Under the pieces are notes generated by a model, which saw only the letters and a list, made by a program, of their open reading frames with translations, was not told where the DNA came from and did no database searches. The position numbers and the translations under genes are program-made. This document shows positions 1 to 8,941 of a stretch of 64,000 nucleotides of DNA, piece after piece. Location: positions 209,730 to 273,729 of the forward strand of contig NZ_CAJSLV010000092.1 of assembly GCF_907177275.1 (NCBI RefSeq), read 5' to 3'. How positions within the stretch are numbered: the stretch's first letter is position 1; every line of letters begins with the position of its first letter. This DNA is from Actinacidiphila cocklensis. GTDB lineage: Bacteria > Actinomycetota > Actinomycetes > Streptomycetales > Streptomycetaceae.

Positions 1-2
1 CG

Positions 3-107
3 GCGGAGTTCCCGTACGGATCGCAGCGGTACGGCTCGCGCTACCAGGGGCAGCGCGGGCCGACGCCCTCCAGGTCGTACATGAACTTCCACCGCACCCA
101 GGTGTGA
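3..107 (+). CDS. C-terminal end of an unidentified gene (cut by window start)
   Basis: An open frame enters the window at base 3 and ends at TGA 105-107. The 34 visible residues are rich in Tyr, Gly, Arg and Ser and end in MNFHRTQV, which looks like a disordered basic tail. A perfect hairpin follows directly (127-162), as expected after a real gene end. The family cannot be told from this piece. Confidence 0.45.
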   Translation, partial: AEFPYGSQRYGSRYQGQRGPTPSRSYMNFHRTQV

Positions 108-126
108 ACCGCCAGGTGTGGACCGA

Positions 127-162
127 GGCCCTCAAGGGTGCAGACGCGCACCCTTGAGGGCC
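127..162. terminator. Bidirectional hairpin terminator between converging genes
   Basis: Bases 127-141 and 148-162 form a perfect 15-bp stem with a six-base loop. It lies where the rightward gene ending at 107 meets the leftward DUF2000 gene ending at 132, and it overlaps the last codons and stop of the latter. There is no T-run, which is usual for Streptomyces terminators. Confidence 0.6.
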
Positions 163-548
163 TTGTCGACGGCGTTGCGCGGGCCGTGGACGGCCAGGCC
201 CACCAGGTCGAGGCCGGCGGTCGGGACGGCGCGGACGGCGGCGCGGTTGTCGACGTCGTTGCCGGTGGCGAAGAGGTCCGCGGTGAAGACCGCGCTGGGC
301 AGGCCGCGGGACAGCGCCCGGGTGTGGGCGGCCGTCAGGACGTCCTTGGCGCCCTGGAAGACCAGCACCGGCTGGCGGAACATCGGCAGGTACGCGGTGC
401 CGTCGGCGTCCTCGTAGGGCTCGCCGATGACTTCGGGCAGGTGCGTGCCGAGGCCGCTCACCAGGAACGCCGTCACGTTCAGCCGCTGCCACGGCTCCAG
501 GTCCTCGCGCAGCAGCACGGCGATCTTCGTATCGAAAGCTGTGGTCAT
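132..548 (-). CDS. DUF2000 family protein
   Basis: This 138-residue protein matches the DUF2000 family, small cytoplasmic proteins with a peptidyl-tRNA-hydrolase-like fold and no settled function. The N-terminus (TKIAVLLREDLEPWQRLNV), a central LVFQGAKD stretch and a late LVGLAVHGPRNAVDKALKG segment are typical, and the length is normal. The ATG at 548 gives a compact start. It converges on the gene ending at 107 and shares its terminator hairpin. No catalytic role can be assigned from the sequence. Confidence 0.85.
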   Translation of the reverse strand: MTTAFDTKIAVLLREDLEPWQRLNVTAFLVSGLGTHLPEVIGEPYEDADGTAYLPMFRQPVLVFQGAKDVLTAAHTRALSRGLPSAVFTADLFATGNDVDNRAAVRAVPTAGLDLVGLAVHGPRNAVDKALKGARLHP

Positions 549-648
549 GGACCCAGCCTGCGCGGGGCGCCGGCCGCACGTCTTGTACGTTCCTAGCGCG
601 TCGGGGCCGGAGCCAGGGCCGGCGCCAGGACCGAGCCAGGACCAGGGC

Positions 649-1518
649 TCAGATCAGCGGCAGCTTGAACAGCATGAGCAGCGCCACCAGTTGGATCGAG
701 GACGCGCCCAGTGCCTTGTGCCACGGCAGGTCGTGGGACTTGCCGACCATCGACGTCATCAGCGCCGCGCAGGCCAGCCAGGTCAGCCAGCCGAGCAGCT
801 GGACGAAGCCGTTGCCGCCGCCGAGGAAGAGGGCGAAGAAGAGCCGGGGGGCGTCGGTGAGGGACGTGACCAGCAGGGCCAGGCCGACGGTCGGCGCCCA
901 GGCTCCGTCGCCGCCGAGCTGGCGGGCCAGCGTGGTGGTGACCGCGCCCAGCATCAGGCCGCACAGGGTGACGGCGATGGCCGTGGTGACCACCCAGGGG
1001 ACGCTGGCCGACAGGGTCGCGTCGAGGACGTCCTTGCGGGCCGCGTCGAAGCCGAAGACGGCGAGCAGGCCGTAGAGGAAGGTCACGGTGAGGGCGGGTC
1101 CCCACATCGTGTGGTCGCGCATCTGCCAGAAGGTGCGTCCGGGGCGCAGCAGGATGCCGCTGAGCAGCTGCTTCCAGTGCAGCCGCGGTCCGGCCGGCGG
1201 GGCGGCGCTCTGCCCCGCGCGGTACGTCGCCACGTTGTCGTCGGCGTACGCGTACGGGTCGGCGAGCTGGGCCGGCTCGCCCATGGTGAACGCCCGGGTG
1301 TGCCCGGGGGCGTCGTCGTACGCCGGCGGCTGGCCGTAGGGCTGCTGCCGGCCGTGGGAAGGGTCGTACGAGGGGTCGTACGGGCCGCCGTACGGCCCAG
1401 GACCGCCGGAGCCGGGGCCCGAGCCGCCCGAGCCCGAGGGCGCGTACCGGCCCTGCCCCGGGGGGTAGCCGCCCGGTGCGTTCGGGTCCTGTCCTCGTCG
1501 GTTCTCGAATCCAGCCAC
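649..1518 (-). CDS. YIP1 family membrane protein
   Basis: This 289-residue protein has a disordered N-terminal half (about 1-115) rich in Gly, Pro and Tyr, with repeats such as YDPSYDPSHGRQQPYGQP. A membrane half with about five hydrophobic segments follows, of the Yip1 type. The segment LLRPGRTFWQMRDH just before the first membrane helix is the usual Yip1-family entry. The GTG at 1518 (reading VAGFENRRGQDPN) was chosen because homologues begin this way; longer starts would add low-complexity sequence. The function of bacterial YIP1 proteins is unknown. It lies downstream of the large Fe-S oxidoreductase gene on the same strand, 104 bases away. Confidence 0.75.
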   Translation of the reverse strand: MAGFENRRGQDPNAPGGYPPGQGRYAPSGSGGSGPGSGGPGPYGGPYDPSYDPSHGRQQPYGQPPAYDDAPGHTRAFTMGEPAQLADPYAYADDNVATYRAGQSAAPPAGPRLHWKQLLSGILLRPGRTFWQMRDHTMWGPALTVTFLYGLLAVFGFDAARKDVLDATLSASVPWVVTTAIAVTLCGLMLGAVTTTLARQLGGDGAWAPTVGLALLVTSLTDAPRLFFALFLGGGNGFVQLLGWLTWLACAALMTSMVGKSHDLPWHKALGASSIQLVALLMLFKLPLI

Positions 1519-1622
1519 GCCTTCGAACGTACCCGCTACCCGGCGCCCCGGTGCCCGACGGCCGGTGCGGGGCGCCGCTTTGCTGCCAACCTGTGACACG
1601 CGGCGCGGCACCCCGCAGAGGT

Positions 1623-3878
1623 TCAGCCCGCGGCCGTGCCGGAGGCGGAATCGGCGGCAATTGCCGCGGCCGGTGTACGTACCGAGTCGAGCAGCAGCTG
1701 CGCCACGTCGACCACCTGGAGCGACTCCTTCGCCTTGCCGTCGTTCTTCTTGCCGTTGATGGAGTCGGTGAGCATCACCAGGCAGAACGGGCAGGCGGTG
1801 GAGACGATGTCCGGGTTGAGGGAGAGGGCCTCGTCGACGCGCTCGTTGTTGATGCGCTTGCCGATCCGCTCCTCCATCCACATCCGGGCGCCGCCTGCGC
1901 CGCAGCAGAAGCCGCGGTCCTTGTGGCGGTGCATCTCCTCGCTGCGCAGGCCCGGCACCTTGGCGATGATCTCCCGCGGGGGCGTGTAGACCTTGTTGTG
2001 CCGGCCCAGGTAGCAGGGGTCGTGGTAGGTGATCAGGCCCTCGACCGGGGTGACCGGGACGAGGCGGCCCTCGTCCACCAGGGTCTGCAGCAGCTGGGTG
2101 TGGTGGATGACCTCGTACTCGCCGCCGAGCTGCGGGTACTCGTTGGCGATGGTGTTGAAGCAGTGCGGGCAGGTCGCGACGATCTTCTTCGACGCCTTGG
2201 GCTTCTTCGTCGAGGGATCCTCGTCATCCTCGCCGAAGGCCATGTTCAGCATGGCGACGTTCTCCATGCCGAGCTGCTGGAAGAGGAACTCGTTGCCCAG
2301 GCGCCGGGGTGAATCGCCGGTGCAGTTCTCCTCGCCGCCCATGATGGCGAAGTTGACGCCGGCAATGTGCAGCAGTTCCGCGAAGGCCTTGGTGGTCTTC
2401 TTCGCCCGGTCCTCCAGGGAGCCGGCGCAGCCGACCCAGTACAGGTACTCGACCTCGGTCAGGTCCTCGACGTCCTCGCCGACGACCGGGACCTCGAAGT
2501 CGACCTCCTTGACCCAGGCCAGGCGCTGCTTCTTGGGCAGGCCCCAGGGGTTGCCCTTCTTCTCCAGGTTCTTGAGCATCGTGCCCGCCTCGGACGGGAA
2601 GGACGACTCGATCATCACCTGGTAGCGGCGCATGTCGATGATGTGGTCGATGTGCTCGATGTCGACCGGGCACTGCTCGACGCAGGCGCCGCAGGTGGTG
2701 CAGGACCACAGGACGTCGGGGTCGATGACGCCGTTCTCCTCCGCGGTGCCGATCAGCGGGCGCTCGGCCTCGGCGAGGGCCGCGGCGGGGACGCCGGCCA
2801 GCTGCTCGGGCGTCGCCTGCTCCTCGCCCTCGGCGTTCTTGCCGCCGCCGGCCAGCAGGTAGGGCGCCTTGGCATGGGCGTGGTCGCGCAGCGACATGAT
2901 CAGCAGTTTGGGGGACAGCGGCTTGCCGGTGTTCCAGGCCGGGCACTGCGACTGGCAGCGGCCGCACTCGGTGCAGGTGGAGAAGTCGAGGATGCCCTTC
3001 CAGGAGAACTGCTCGACCTGGGAGACGCCGAAGACGTCGTCCTCGCCCGGGTCCTCGAAGTCGATCGGCACGCCGTTGCTGGTCATCGGCTGGAGCGCGC
3101 CGAGCGCGACCGGGCCGTGCGCGTTGCGCTTGAACCAGATGTTGAAGAAGGCCAGGAAGCGGTGCCAGGCGACGCCCATGTTCGTGTTCAGGCCGAGCAC
3201 GATGGCCCAGATCATGGTGACGCTCAGCTTGACCATGGCGGTGGCGTACACGACGTTCTGCAGCGTCGCGGTGCTGAGCCCGCGGAAGCCGGCGACGAGC
3301 GGGTACGAGGCGAAGTACGCGGCCTCGTAGTGGTCGACGCCGTGCAGGGCGCCCTCCAGGCCGCGCAGCGTCATGATCGCCAGGCCGATGACCAGGACGA
3401 CGTACTCCACGAAGTACGCCTGCCAGGCCGTCGAGCCGGCGAAGCGCGACTTGCGGCCTGCCCGGGAGGGCAGGTTCAGCAGCCGGATGACGATCAGCGT
3501 GATGATGCCGAGCGTGGTGAGGGTCGCGATGAACTCGGTGTAGACCTCGTACGGCAGCCAGTCGCCGATCCAGGGCAGGATCCAGTCGGCCTTGAAGAGC
3601 TGGCCGTAGGCGTTGACGATCGTCAGGCCCAGCGTGAGGAAGCCGACGGCGACGAACCAGTGGGCGACGCCGATGACGCCCCACTTGTTCATCCGGGTGT
3701 GGCCGACGAACTCGCGCAGCATGGTCGTCGTACGCGCCTGCGGGTCGTTCGTACGGCTGCCGGCCGGTACGGGCTTGCCGAGCCGGATGAACCGGTAGAT
3801 CTGCGCGATGGCGAGGCCGATGAGCGCGACGCCGACCGCGGTGAGAACCAGCGACACGATGATCGCGGCGAGTTGCAT
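1623..3878 (-). CDS. Membrane (Fe-S) oxidoreductase, EtfD / heterodisulfide-reductase-like
   Basis: This 751-residue protein has five or six N-terminal membrane helices (about residues 1-250) of the nitrate-reductase-gamma type. Two 4Fe-4S ferredoxin motifs follow (CTECGRCQSQCP and CTTCGACVEQCPVD), then two CCG-type cysteine-rich domains with FCCGAGGARMW and ACPFCLVMLTD. The architecture is that of mycobacterial Rv0338c (EtfD), which takes electrons from electron-transfer flavoprotein during acyl-CoA dehydrogenation and passes them to quinone. That role is inferred here. The ATG at 3878 was chosen because GAGGAG lies seven to eight bases upstream; an in-frame start at 3920 would add 14 residues without this site. 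It is divergent from the LCP-like gene. Confidence 0.85.
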   Translation of the reverse strand: MQLAAIIVSLVLTAVGVALIGLAIAQIYRFIRLGKPVPAGSRTNDPQARTTTMLREFVGHTRMNKWGVIGVAHWFVAVGFLTLGLTIVNAYGQLFKADWILPWIGDWLPYEVYTEFIATLTTLGIITLIVIRLLNLPSRAGRKSRFAGSTAWQAYFVEYVVLVIGLAIMTLRGLEGALHGVDHYEAAYFASYPLVAGFRGLSTATLQNVVYATAMVKLSVTMIWAIVLGLNTNMGVAWHRFLAFFNIWFKRNAHGPVALGALQPMTSNGVPIDFEDPGEDDVFGVSQVEQFSWKGILDFSTCTECGRCQSQCPAWNTGKPLSPKLLIMSLRDHAHAKAPYLLAGGGKNAEGEEQATPEQLAGVPAAALAEAERPLIGTAEENGVIDPDVLWSCTTCGACVEQCPVDIEHIDHIIDMRRYQVMIESSFPSEAGTMLKNLEKKGNPWGLPKKQRLAWVKEVDFEVPVVGEDVEDLTEVEYLYWVGCAGSLEDRAKKTTKAFAELLHIAGVNFAIMGGEENCTGDSPRRLGNEFLFQQLGMENVAMLNMAFGEDDEDPSTKKPKASKKIVATCPHCFNTIANEYPQLGGEYEVIHHTQLLQTLVDEGRLVPVTPVEGLITYHDPCYLGRHNKVYTPPREIIAKVPGLRSEEMHRHKDRGFCCGAGGARMWMEERIGKRINNERVDEALSLNPDIVSTACPFCLVMLTDSINGKKNDGKAKESLQVVDVAQLLLDSVRTPAAAIAADSASGTAAG

Positions 3879-4150
3879 GAGGGCTCCTCGGGCCTGCGCA
3901 CGGTGTACAGCAGTGGACACGGTGGACGGGACGGACGGGTACCGCGACTACTAAGCGGTAACTTAATGCGGTCCTGGCTGAGATTACCCGGGATCGAGAG
4001 GGTCATAAAGGCGCACCACTGGTGATCTGTGTCGCGCGCCGAACACGCGTCATGTATGCCACGCCGATCCGATTGAAACCCGGGTGTCCGTGACACATAT
4101 GGATGAGGCCGGCACGCGAGGCCGACACGGACCGCGGGAGGAGGGGCGAC

Positions 4151-5035
4151 ATGCGGGCGGTGCTGCGCTGGACGGCGATCGGCGCCGGCCTCCTGCTGGT
4201 CCTCACCGCGGGGCTCTGCCTGGCCTCCTACCGCAAGTTCAGCGCGAACATCACCACCGACAGCGCCGCCGAGAAGGTGCTGGCCGAATACGCCGCCCAG
4301 CGCCCGCCGTCCCTGGTGCCGCACGCGCGGAACATCCTGGTGCTGGGTGCGGACGCGGCGGCGGCCCCGGAGCGTGACGGTGCCGCGGAGGAGGGCGCCG
4401 GGCGGGATGCGGCCGTCCTGCTGCACCTGTCCGCCGACCGTACGCGGGCCGCGGCGGTCGGCGTGCCGCGCGACCTCCGGGTCGGCGTCCCCGGCTGCCG
4501 CCGGCCCGGCGGCGGCGCGGTCCCCGCCGCGTACGAGCCCTTCGCCGCCGCCTTCCGCAGCGGTGGTGCGGCCTGCTCCATCCGGGCGTTCGAGCAGCTG
4601 TCGGGGGTGCGGGTGGACCACCACCTGGTGGTGGACGTGCCCCGCTTCGGCCGGATCGCCGACGCGGTCGACGACGGCACCGGGGCGGCGGGCCAGGACC
4701 CCCGCCGAGACCTGCTCCAGGCGCTGGCCGGTGCGGCCAAGGGCGGCCGCGGGTCGCTCGCGCACCCGGCGCGGCTGTTCGGGCTGCTGGACACCGCGAC
4801 CTCGGCGATCACCGCCGACCCGGGGCTCAGCTCGCTCCCCGCCCTCTACGGGCTGGCCGGCACCCTGCGCGGCCTGCCCCCGGGGGGCGTGACCCTGGTC
4901 ACCCTGCCCGTGGCGCCGTCCCCCGGCTCGGTACATGGCCGAGCCGGCGGCAATGTACTGCGCCATCCCGCCGCCGACCGGCTCTTCGCCGCACTGCGGG
5001 CGGACCGCCCGCTGGCACCGGACGCCGAGCCGTAG
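4151..5035 (+). CDS. LCP (LytR-CpsA-Psr)-like membrane protein, degenerate
   Basis: This 294-residue protein has one N-terminal membrane anchor (about 8-26) and an extracytoplasmic domain resembling the LCP family, which attaches wall polymers to peptidoglycan. NILVLGAD (61-68) matches the first LCP strand and GVPRDLRV (104-111) matches the catalytic Arg region. The usual Asp-x-Arg and Ser-Asp-Thr motifs are weak or replaced: ADAAAA follows LG, and GRDAAVLLHL replaces the SDT segment. Activity is therefore uncertain. The ATG at 4151 is preceded by GGGAGGAGGGG, so the in-frame ATG at 4103 is unlikely. It stands alone between the EtfD-like gene and the dnaK operon. Confidence 0.65.
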   Translation: MRAVLRWTAIGAGLLLVLTAGLCLASYRKFSANITTDSAAEKVLAEYAAQRPPSLVPHARNILVLGADAAAAPERDGAAEEGAGRDAAVLLHLSADRTRAAAVGVPRDLRVGVPGCRRPGGGAVPAAYEPFAAAFRSGGAACSIRAFEQLSGVRVDHHLVVDVPRFGRIADAVDDGTGAAGQDPRRDLLQALAGAAKGGRGSLAHPARLFGLLDTATSAITADPGLSSLPALYGLAGTLRGLPPGGVTLVTLPVAPSPGSVHGRAGGNVLRHPAADRLFAALRADRPLAPDAEP

Positions 5036-5064
5036 CCCCAGGTGCGCGGGGCGCACATCACTAA

Positions 5065-5085
5065 GTTGAGTCGCCTCGACTCACC
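5065..5085 (+). promoter_or_regulatory. HAIR operator (HspR site), distal, upstream of dnaK
   Basis: GTTGAGT, seven bases, then ACTCACC is a close match to the HAIR consensus CTTGAGT-N7-ACTCAAG bound by HspR. A TTGACA hexamer that could serve as a -35 element follows at 5090-5095, between the two HAIR copies. Confidence 0.75.
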
Positions 5086-5116
5086 TCTGTTGACAGGAGA
5101 AAATCACTCAGGCACC

Positions 5117-5137
5117 CTTGAGCCAGTTCCACTCAAG
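5117..5137 (+). promoter_or_regulatory. HAIR operator (HspR site), proximal, upstream of dnaK
   Basis: CTTGAGC, seven bases, then ACTCAAG differs from the HAIR consensus at one position. It lies 19 bases before the dnaK start, just upstream of the ribosome binding site GCAGGAGGA. HspR is the last gene of the operon, so negative autoregulation with DnaK as corepressor is expected from what is known in S. coelicolor. Confidence 0.9.
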
Positions 5138-5156
5138 TCAGCAGGAGGATTTCACC

Positions 5157-7028
5157 ATGGCACGTGCGGTCGGCATCGACCTGGGCACGACTAATTCCGT
5201 CGTCAGCGTTCTCGAAGGCGGCGAGCCCACCGTCATCACCAACGCAGAGGGCGCCAGGACCACGCCGTCCGTCGTCGCCTTCGCAAAGAACGGCGAGGTG
5301 CTGGTCGGCGAGGTGGCCAAGCGCCAGGCCGTCACCAACGTCGACAGGACCGTCCGGTCGGTCAAGCGCCACATGGGCACCGACTGGAAGATCAACCTGG
5401 ATGGCAAGGACTTCAACCCGCAGCAGATGAGCGCCTTCATCCTGCAGAAGCTCAAGCGGGACGCGGAGTCGTACCTGGGCGAGAAGGTCACCGACGCGGT
5501 GATCACCGTCCCCGCGTACTTCAACGACTCCGAGCGGCAGGCCACCAAGGAGGCCGGCGAGATCGCCGGTCTGAACGTGCTGCGGATCGTGAACGAGCCG
5601 ACCGCGGCCGCCCTGGCGTACGGCCTGGACAAGGACGACCAGACGATCCTGGTCTTCGACCTCGGCGGCGGCACCTTCGACGTGTCGCTGCTGGAGATCG
5701 GTGACGGCGTCGTCGAGGTGAAGGCCACCAACGGCGACAACCACCTCGGTGGCGACGACTGGGACCAGCGCGTCGTGGACTACCTGGTCAAGCAGTTCCA
5801 GTCCGGCCACGGCGTGGACCTCGGCCGCGACAAGATGGCCCTCCAGCGCCTGCGTGAGGCGGCGGAGAAGGCGAAGATCGAGCTGTCCAGCTCGACCGAG
5901 ACCTCGATCAACCTGCCGTACATCACCGCGTCCGCCGAGGGTCCGCTGCACCTGGACGAGAAGCTGACCCGCGCGCAGTTCCAGCAGCTCACCAGCGACC
6001 TGCTGGAGCGCTGCAAGACGCCGTTCCACAACGTCATCAAGGACGCCGGCATCCAGCTGTCCGAGATCGACCACGTGGTCCTGGTCGGCGGCTCCACCCG
6101 TATGCCGGCCGTGGCCGAGCTGGTGCGCGAGCTGACCGGCGGCAAGGACGCCAACAAGGGCGTCAACCCGGACGAGGTCGTCGCCATCGGCGCGTCCCTG
6201 CAGGCCGGTGTGCTCAAGGGCGAGGTCAAGGACGTCCTGCTGCTCGACGTCACCCCGCTGTCCCTCGGTATCGAGACCAAGGGCGGCATCATGACCAAGC
6301 TGATCGAGCGCAACACGACCATCCCGACCAAGCGCTCGGAGATCTTCACCACGGCCGAGGACAACCAGCCGTCGGTGCAGATCCAGGTCTACCAGGGCGA
6401 GCGCGAGATCGCCGCGTACAACAAGAAGCTCGGGATGTTCGAGCTGACCGGTCTGCCGCCGGCCCCGCGCGGGATGCCGCAGATCGAGGTCACCTTCGAC
6501 ATCGACGCGAACGGCATCATGCACGTCGGCGCTAAGGACCTCGGCACCGGCAAGGAGCAGCGGATGACCGTCACCGGCGGCTCCTCGCTGCCCAAGGACG
6601 AGGTCGACCGCATGCGCCAGGAGGCCGAGCAGTACGCGGACGAGGACCACAGGCGCCGCGAGGCCGCCGAGACCCGCAACCAGGGCGAGCAGCTGGCCTA
6701 CCAGACCGAGAAGTTCATCGCGGACAACAAGGACAAGCTTCCCGAGGACGTGAAGTCCGAGGTCGAGGACGCGATCGCGGACCTCAAGGAGAAGCTCAAG
6801 AACGAGTCCACCGACGCCGACAACACCGCGTCGATCCGCGAGGCCACCGAGAAGGTCGCGGCCGTCAGCCAGAAGCTCGGCCAGGCGCTGTACGCCAACG
6901 CGCAGGGCGACGCCCCTGCCGGTGCCCAGGCCGACGCCGGCGCCGACCAGGCGGGCCCGGTCGACGACGACGTCGTGGACGCCGAGATCGTCGACGACGA
7001 GAACAACAAGAGGGACGGTGCCGCGTGA
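5157..7028 (+). CDS. dnaK: Molecular chaperone DnaK (Hsp70)
   Basis: This 623-residue Hsp70 has an N-terminal ATPase domain beginning ARAVGIDLGTTNSVVSVLEG. It has phosphate loops (VFDLGGGTFDVSLLE), the hinge segment DVTPLSLGIETKGG and a substrate-binding domain. The acidic Ala-rich tail ends near VDDDVVDAEIVDDENN, typical of actinobacterial DnaK. The ATG at 5157 has a strong site, GCAGGAGGA, eight bases upstream; the in-frame ATG at 5118 falls inside the HspR operator and is rejected. It is the first gene of dnaK-grpE-dnaJ-hspR. With DnaJ and GrpE it folds nascent and heat-damaged proteins in the cytoplasm, and it is the corepressor of HspR. Confidence 0.98.
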   Translation: MARAVGIDLGTTNSVVSVLEGGEPTVITNAEGARTTPSVVAFAKNGEVLVGEVAKRQAVTNVDRTVRSVKRHMGTDWKINLDGKDFNPQQMSAFILQKLKRDAESYLGEKVTDAVITVPAYFNDSERQATKEAGEIAGLNVLRIVNEPTAAALAYGLDKDDQTILVFDLGGGTFDVSLLEIGDGVVEVKATNGDNHLGGDDWDQRVVDYLVKQFQSGHGVDLGRDKMALQRLREAAEKAKIELSSSTETSINLPYITASAEGPLHLDEKLTRAQFQQLTSDLLERCKTPFHNVIKDAGIQLSEIDHVVLVGGSTRMPAVAELVRELTGGKDANKGVNPDEVVAIGASLQAGVLKGEVKDVLLLDVTPLSLGIETKGGIMTKLIERNTTIPTKRSEIFTTAEDNQPSVQIQVYQGEREIAAYNKKLGMFELTGLPPAPRGMPQIEVTFDIDANGIMHVGAKDLGTGKEQRMTVTGGSSLPKDEVDRMRQEAEQYADEDHRRREAAETRNQGEQLAYQTEKFIADNKDKLPEDVKSEVEDAIADLKEKLKNESTDADNTASIREATEKVAAVSQKLGQALYANAQGDAPAGAQADAGADQAGPVDDDVVDAEIVDDENNKRDGAA

Positions 7029-7702
7029 CGGAGGAGCCGAAGGGCTTCGAGTCGGAGCCCGACGTCCCCTCCGAGGCCAGCGACAAGCAGCCGGACTCCG
7101 CCAAGGACGCCGGGGCCGCCGACGAGGCGGCCCCGGGCCAGGGCGGTGGGGACGCCAAGGAGCTGACGGCCCTGCGGGCACAGCTGGACCAGGTGCGCAC
7201 CGCGCTCAACGAGCGCACCGCGGACCTGCAGCGGCTGCAGGCCGAGTACCAGAACTACCGCCGCCGGGTGGAGCGGGACCGGATCGCCGTCAAGGAGATC
7301 GCGGTCGCCAACCTGCTCACCGAGCTGCTCCCGGTGCTGGACGACATCGGCCGGGCGCGTGAGCACGGCGAGCTGGTCGGCGGCTTCAAGTCGGTCGCCG
7401 AGTCGCTGGAGACGGTGGCGGCCAAGCTGGGGCTGCAGCAGTTCGGCAAGGAGGGCGAGCCCTTCGACCCGCTGGTGCACGAGGCCCTGATGCACAGTTA
7501 CTCGCCGGATGTCACGCAGACCACATGCGTGCAGATCCTCCAGCCCGGGTACCGCCTGGGTGAGCGCAATCTGCGGCCCGCCAGGGTCGCGGTCGCCGAG
7601 CCCCAGCCGGGTGCCGGCAAGGGCGACGACGCGCCGGAGGACCCCGACGCGGCAGTGGACGCGGCGGACGACGAGGAGACCGGTGGCCCGGACCAGGGCT
7701 GA
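7025..7702 (+). CDS. grpE: Nucleotide exchange factor GrpE
   Basis: This 225-residue protein starts at GTG 7025, overlapping the dnaK stop by four bases (GTGA), which implies translational coupling. An acidic, disordered N-terminus precedes a long coiled coil (RAQLDQVRTALNERTADLQR) and the conserved NYRRRVERDR stretch. The C-terminal beta domain carries GEPFDPLVHEALM and ILQPGYRLGERNLRPARVAV. It accelerates ADP release from DnaK. The acidic C-terminal extension after the beta domain is long, as in other actinomycetes. Confidence 0.97.
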   Translation: MTEEPKGFESEPDVPSEASDKQPDSAKDAGAADEAAPGQGGGDAKELTALRAQLDQVRTALNERTADLQRLQAEYQNYRRRVERDRIAVKEIAVANLLTELLPVLDDIGRAREHGELVGGFKSVAESLETVAAKLGLQQFGKEGEPFDPLVHEALMHSYSPDVTQTTCVQILQPGYRLGERNLRPARVAVAEPQPGAGKGDDAPEDPDAAVDAADDEETGGPDQG

Positions 7703-7737
7703 CGGTGTAGACGGAGCGGAGAGGAGGGACGCCGGGG

Positions 7738-8937
7738 ATGAGCATCAGTAGGGACCTGTTGGAAAAGGACCTGTACAAGGTCCTCGGCGTCCCCAAGGAC
7801 GCCACCGACGCCGAGATCAAGAAGGCGTACCGGAAGCTCGCCCGCGAGTTCCACCCGGACGCCAACAAGGGCGACGCCAAGGCCGAGGAGCGCTTCAAGG
7901 AGATCTCCGAGGCCAACGACGTGCTCTCCGACACCAAGCGGCGCAAGGAGTACGACGAGGGCCGCGCGCTTTTCGGCAACGGCGGCTTCCGCCCGGGGCC
8001 TGGCGCGGGCGGCACCGGCGGCTTCAACTTCGACCTGGGCGACCTCTTCGGCGGCGCCCAGGGCGGTCCCGGCGGCACCACCACGACCGGCGGCCAGGGC
8101 GGCGGCTTCGGCGGCGGTCTCGGGGACGTCTTCGGCGGTCTGTTCAACCGCGGCGGCGGCACCAGGGTGCAGCCCAGGCGCGGCCAGGACATCGAGTCCG
8201 AGGTCACCCTGAGCTTCACCGAGGCCGTGGACGGCGCGACGGTGCCGCTGCGGATGTCCTCGCAGGCGCCCTGCAAGGCGTGCTCGGGCACCGGCGACAA
8301 GAACGGCACACCGCGGGTGTGCCCGACCTGCGTCGGCACCGGGCAGGTCTCGCGCGGCGGCGGTGGCGGCTTCTCGCTCACCGACCCGTGCGTGGACTGC
8401 AAGGGCCGCGGCCTGATCGCGGAGACTCCCTGCGACGTGTGCCACGGCAGCGGGCGGGCGAAGAGCTCGCGCACCATGCAGGTCCGCATTCCCGCCGGGG
8501 TGACCGACGGGCAGCGGATCAGGCTGCGCGGCAAGGGCGCCCCCGGCGAGCGCGGCGGCCCGGCGGGCGACCTGTACGTGGTCGTGCACGTCGGGCGGCA
8601 CCCGGTCTTCGGCCGCAAGGACGCCAACCTCACGGTGACCGTGCCGGTCAGCTTCGTGGAGGCGGCGCTCGGCGGCGACGTCAAGGTGCCGACGCTGGGC
8701 GGCCCGCCGGTCACCCTCAAGCTGCCGCCGGGCACCCCGAACGGGCGGACGCTGCGCGCCCGCGGCAAGGGCGCGGTGCGCAAGGACGGGTCGCGCGGCG
8801 ATCTGCTGGTCACCGTCGAGGTGGCGGTGCCGGAGAAGACCGAGGGCAAGGCGCTGGACGCGCTGGAGGCCTACCGGGAGGCGACCGGGGACGCCGACCC
8901 GCGGGCCGAGCTGTTCAAGGCGGCAAAGGGAGCGTGA
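7738..8937 (+). CDS. dnaJ: Chaperone DnaJ (Hsp40, type I)
   Basis: This 399-residue co-chaperone has a J domain with the HPD motif (residues near 35-45, FHPDANKG). A long Gly/Phe-rich linker follows. Four zinc-finger repeats (CKACSGTGDKNG, CPTCVGTGQVSR, CVDCKGRGLI, CDVCHGSGRA) precede the C-terminal substrate-binding domains. It stimulates DnaK ATPase and delivers substrates. The ATG at 7738 is preceded by GAGAGGAGGG. It lies 35 bases after grpE and four bases before hspR, so it is in the same operon. This is the DnaJ1 type linked to dnaK; streptomycetes usually carry a second dnaJ elsewhere. Confidence 0.97.
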   Translation: MSISRDLLEKDLYKVLGVPKDATDAEIKKAYRKLAREFHPDANKGDAKAEERFKEISEANDVLSDTKRRKEYDEGRALFGNGGFRPGPGAGGTGGFNFDLGDLFGGAQGGPGGTTTTGGQGGGFGGGLGDVFGGLFNRGGGTRVQPRRGQDIESEVTLSFTEAVDGATVPLRMSSQAPCKACSGTGDKNGTPRVCPTCVGTGQVSRGGGGGFSLTDPCVDCKGRGLIAETPCDVCHGSGRAKSSRTMQVRIPAGVTDGQRIRLRGKGAPGERGGPAGDLYVVVHVGRHPVFGRKDANLTVTVPVSFVEAALGGDVKVPTLGGPPVTLKLPPGTPNGRTLRARGKGAVRKDGSRGDLLVTVEVAVPEKTEGKALDALEAYREATGDADPRAELFKAAKGA

Positions 8938-8941
8938 ACGG

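Noticed and set aside
5118..5156. Longer start for dnaK at ATG 5118
   Set aside because: It lies inside the HspR operator and the added residues are not DnaK-like; the GCAGGAGGA site serves ATG 5157.
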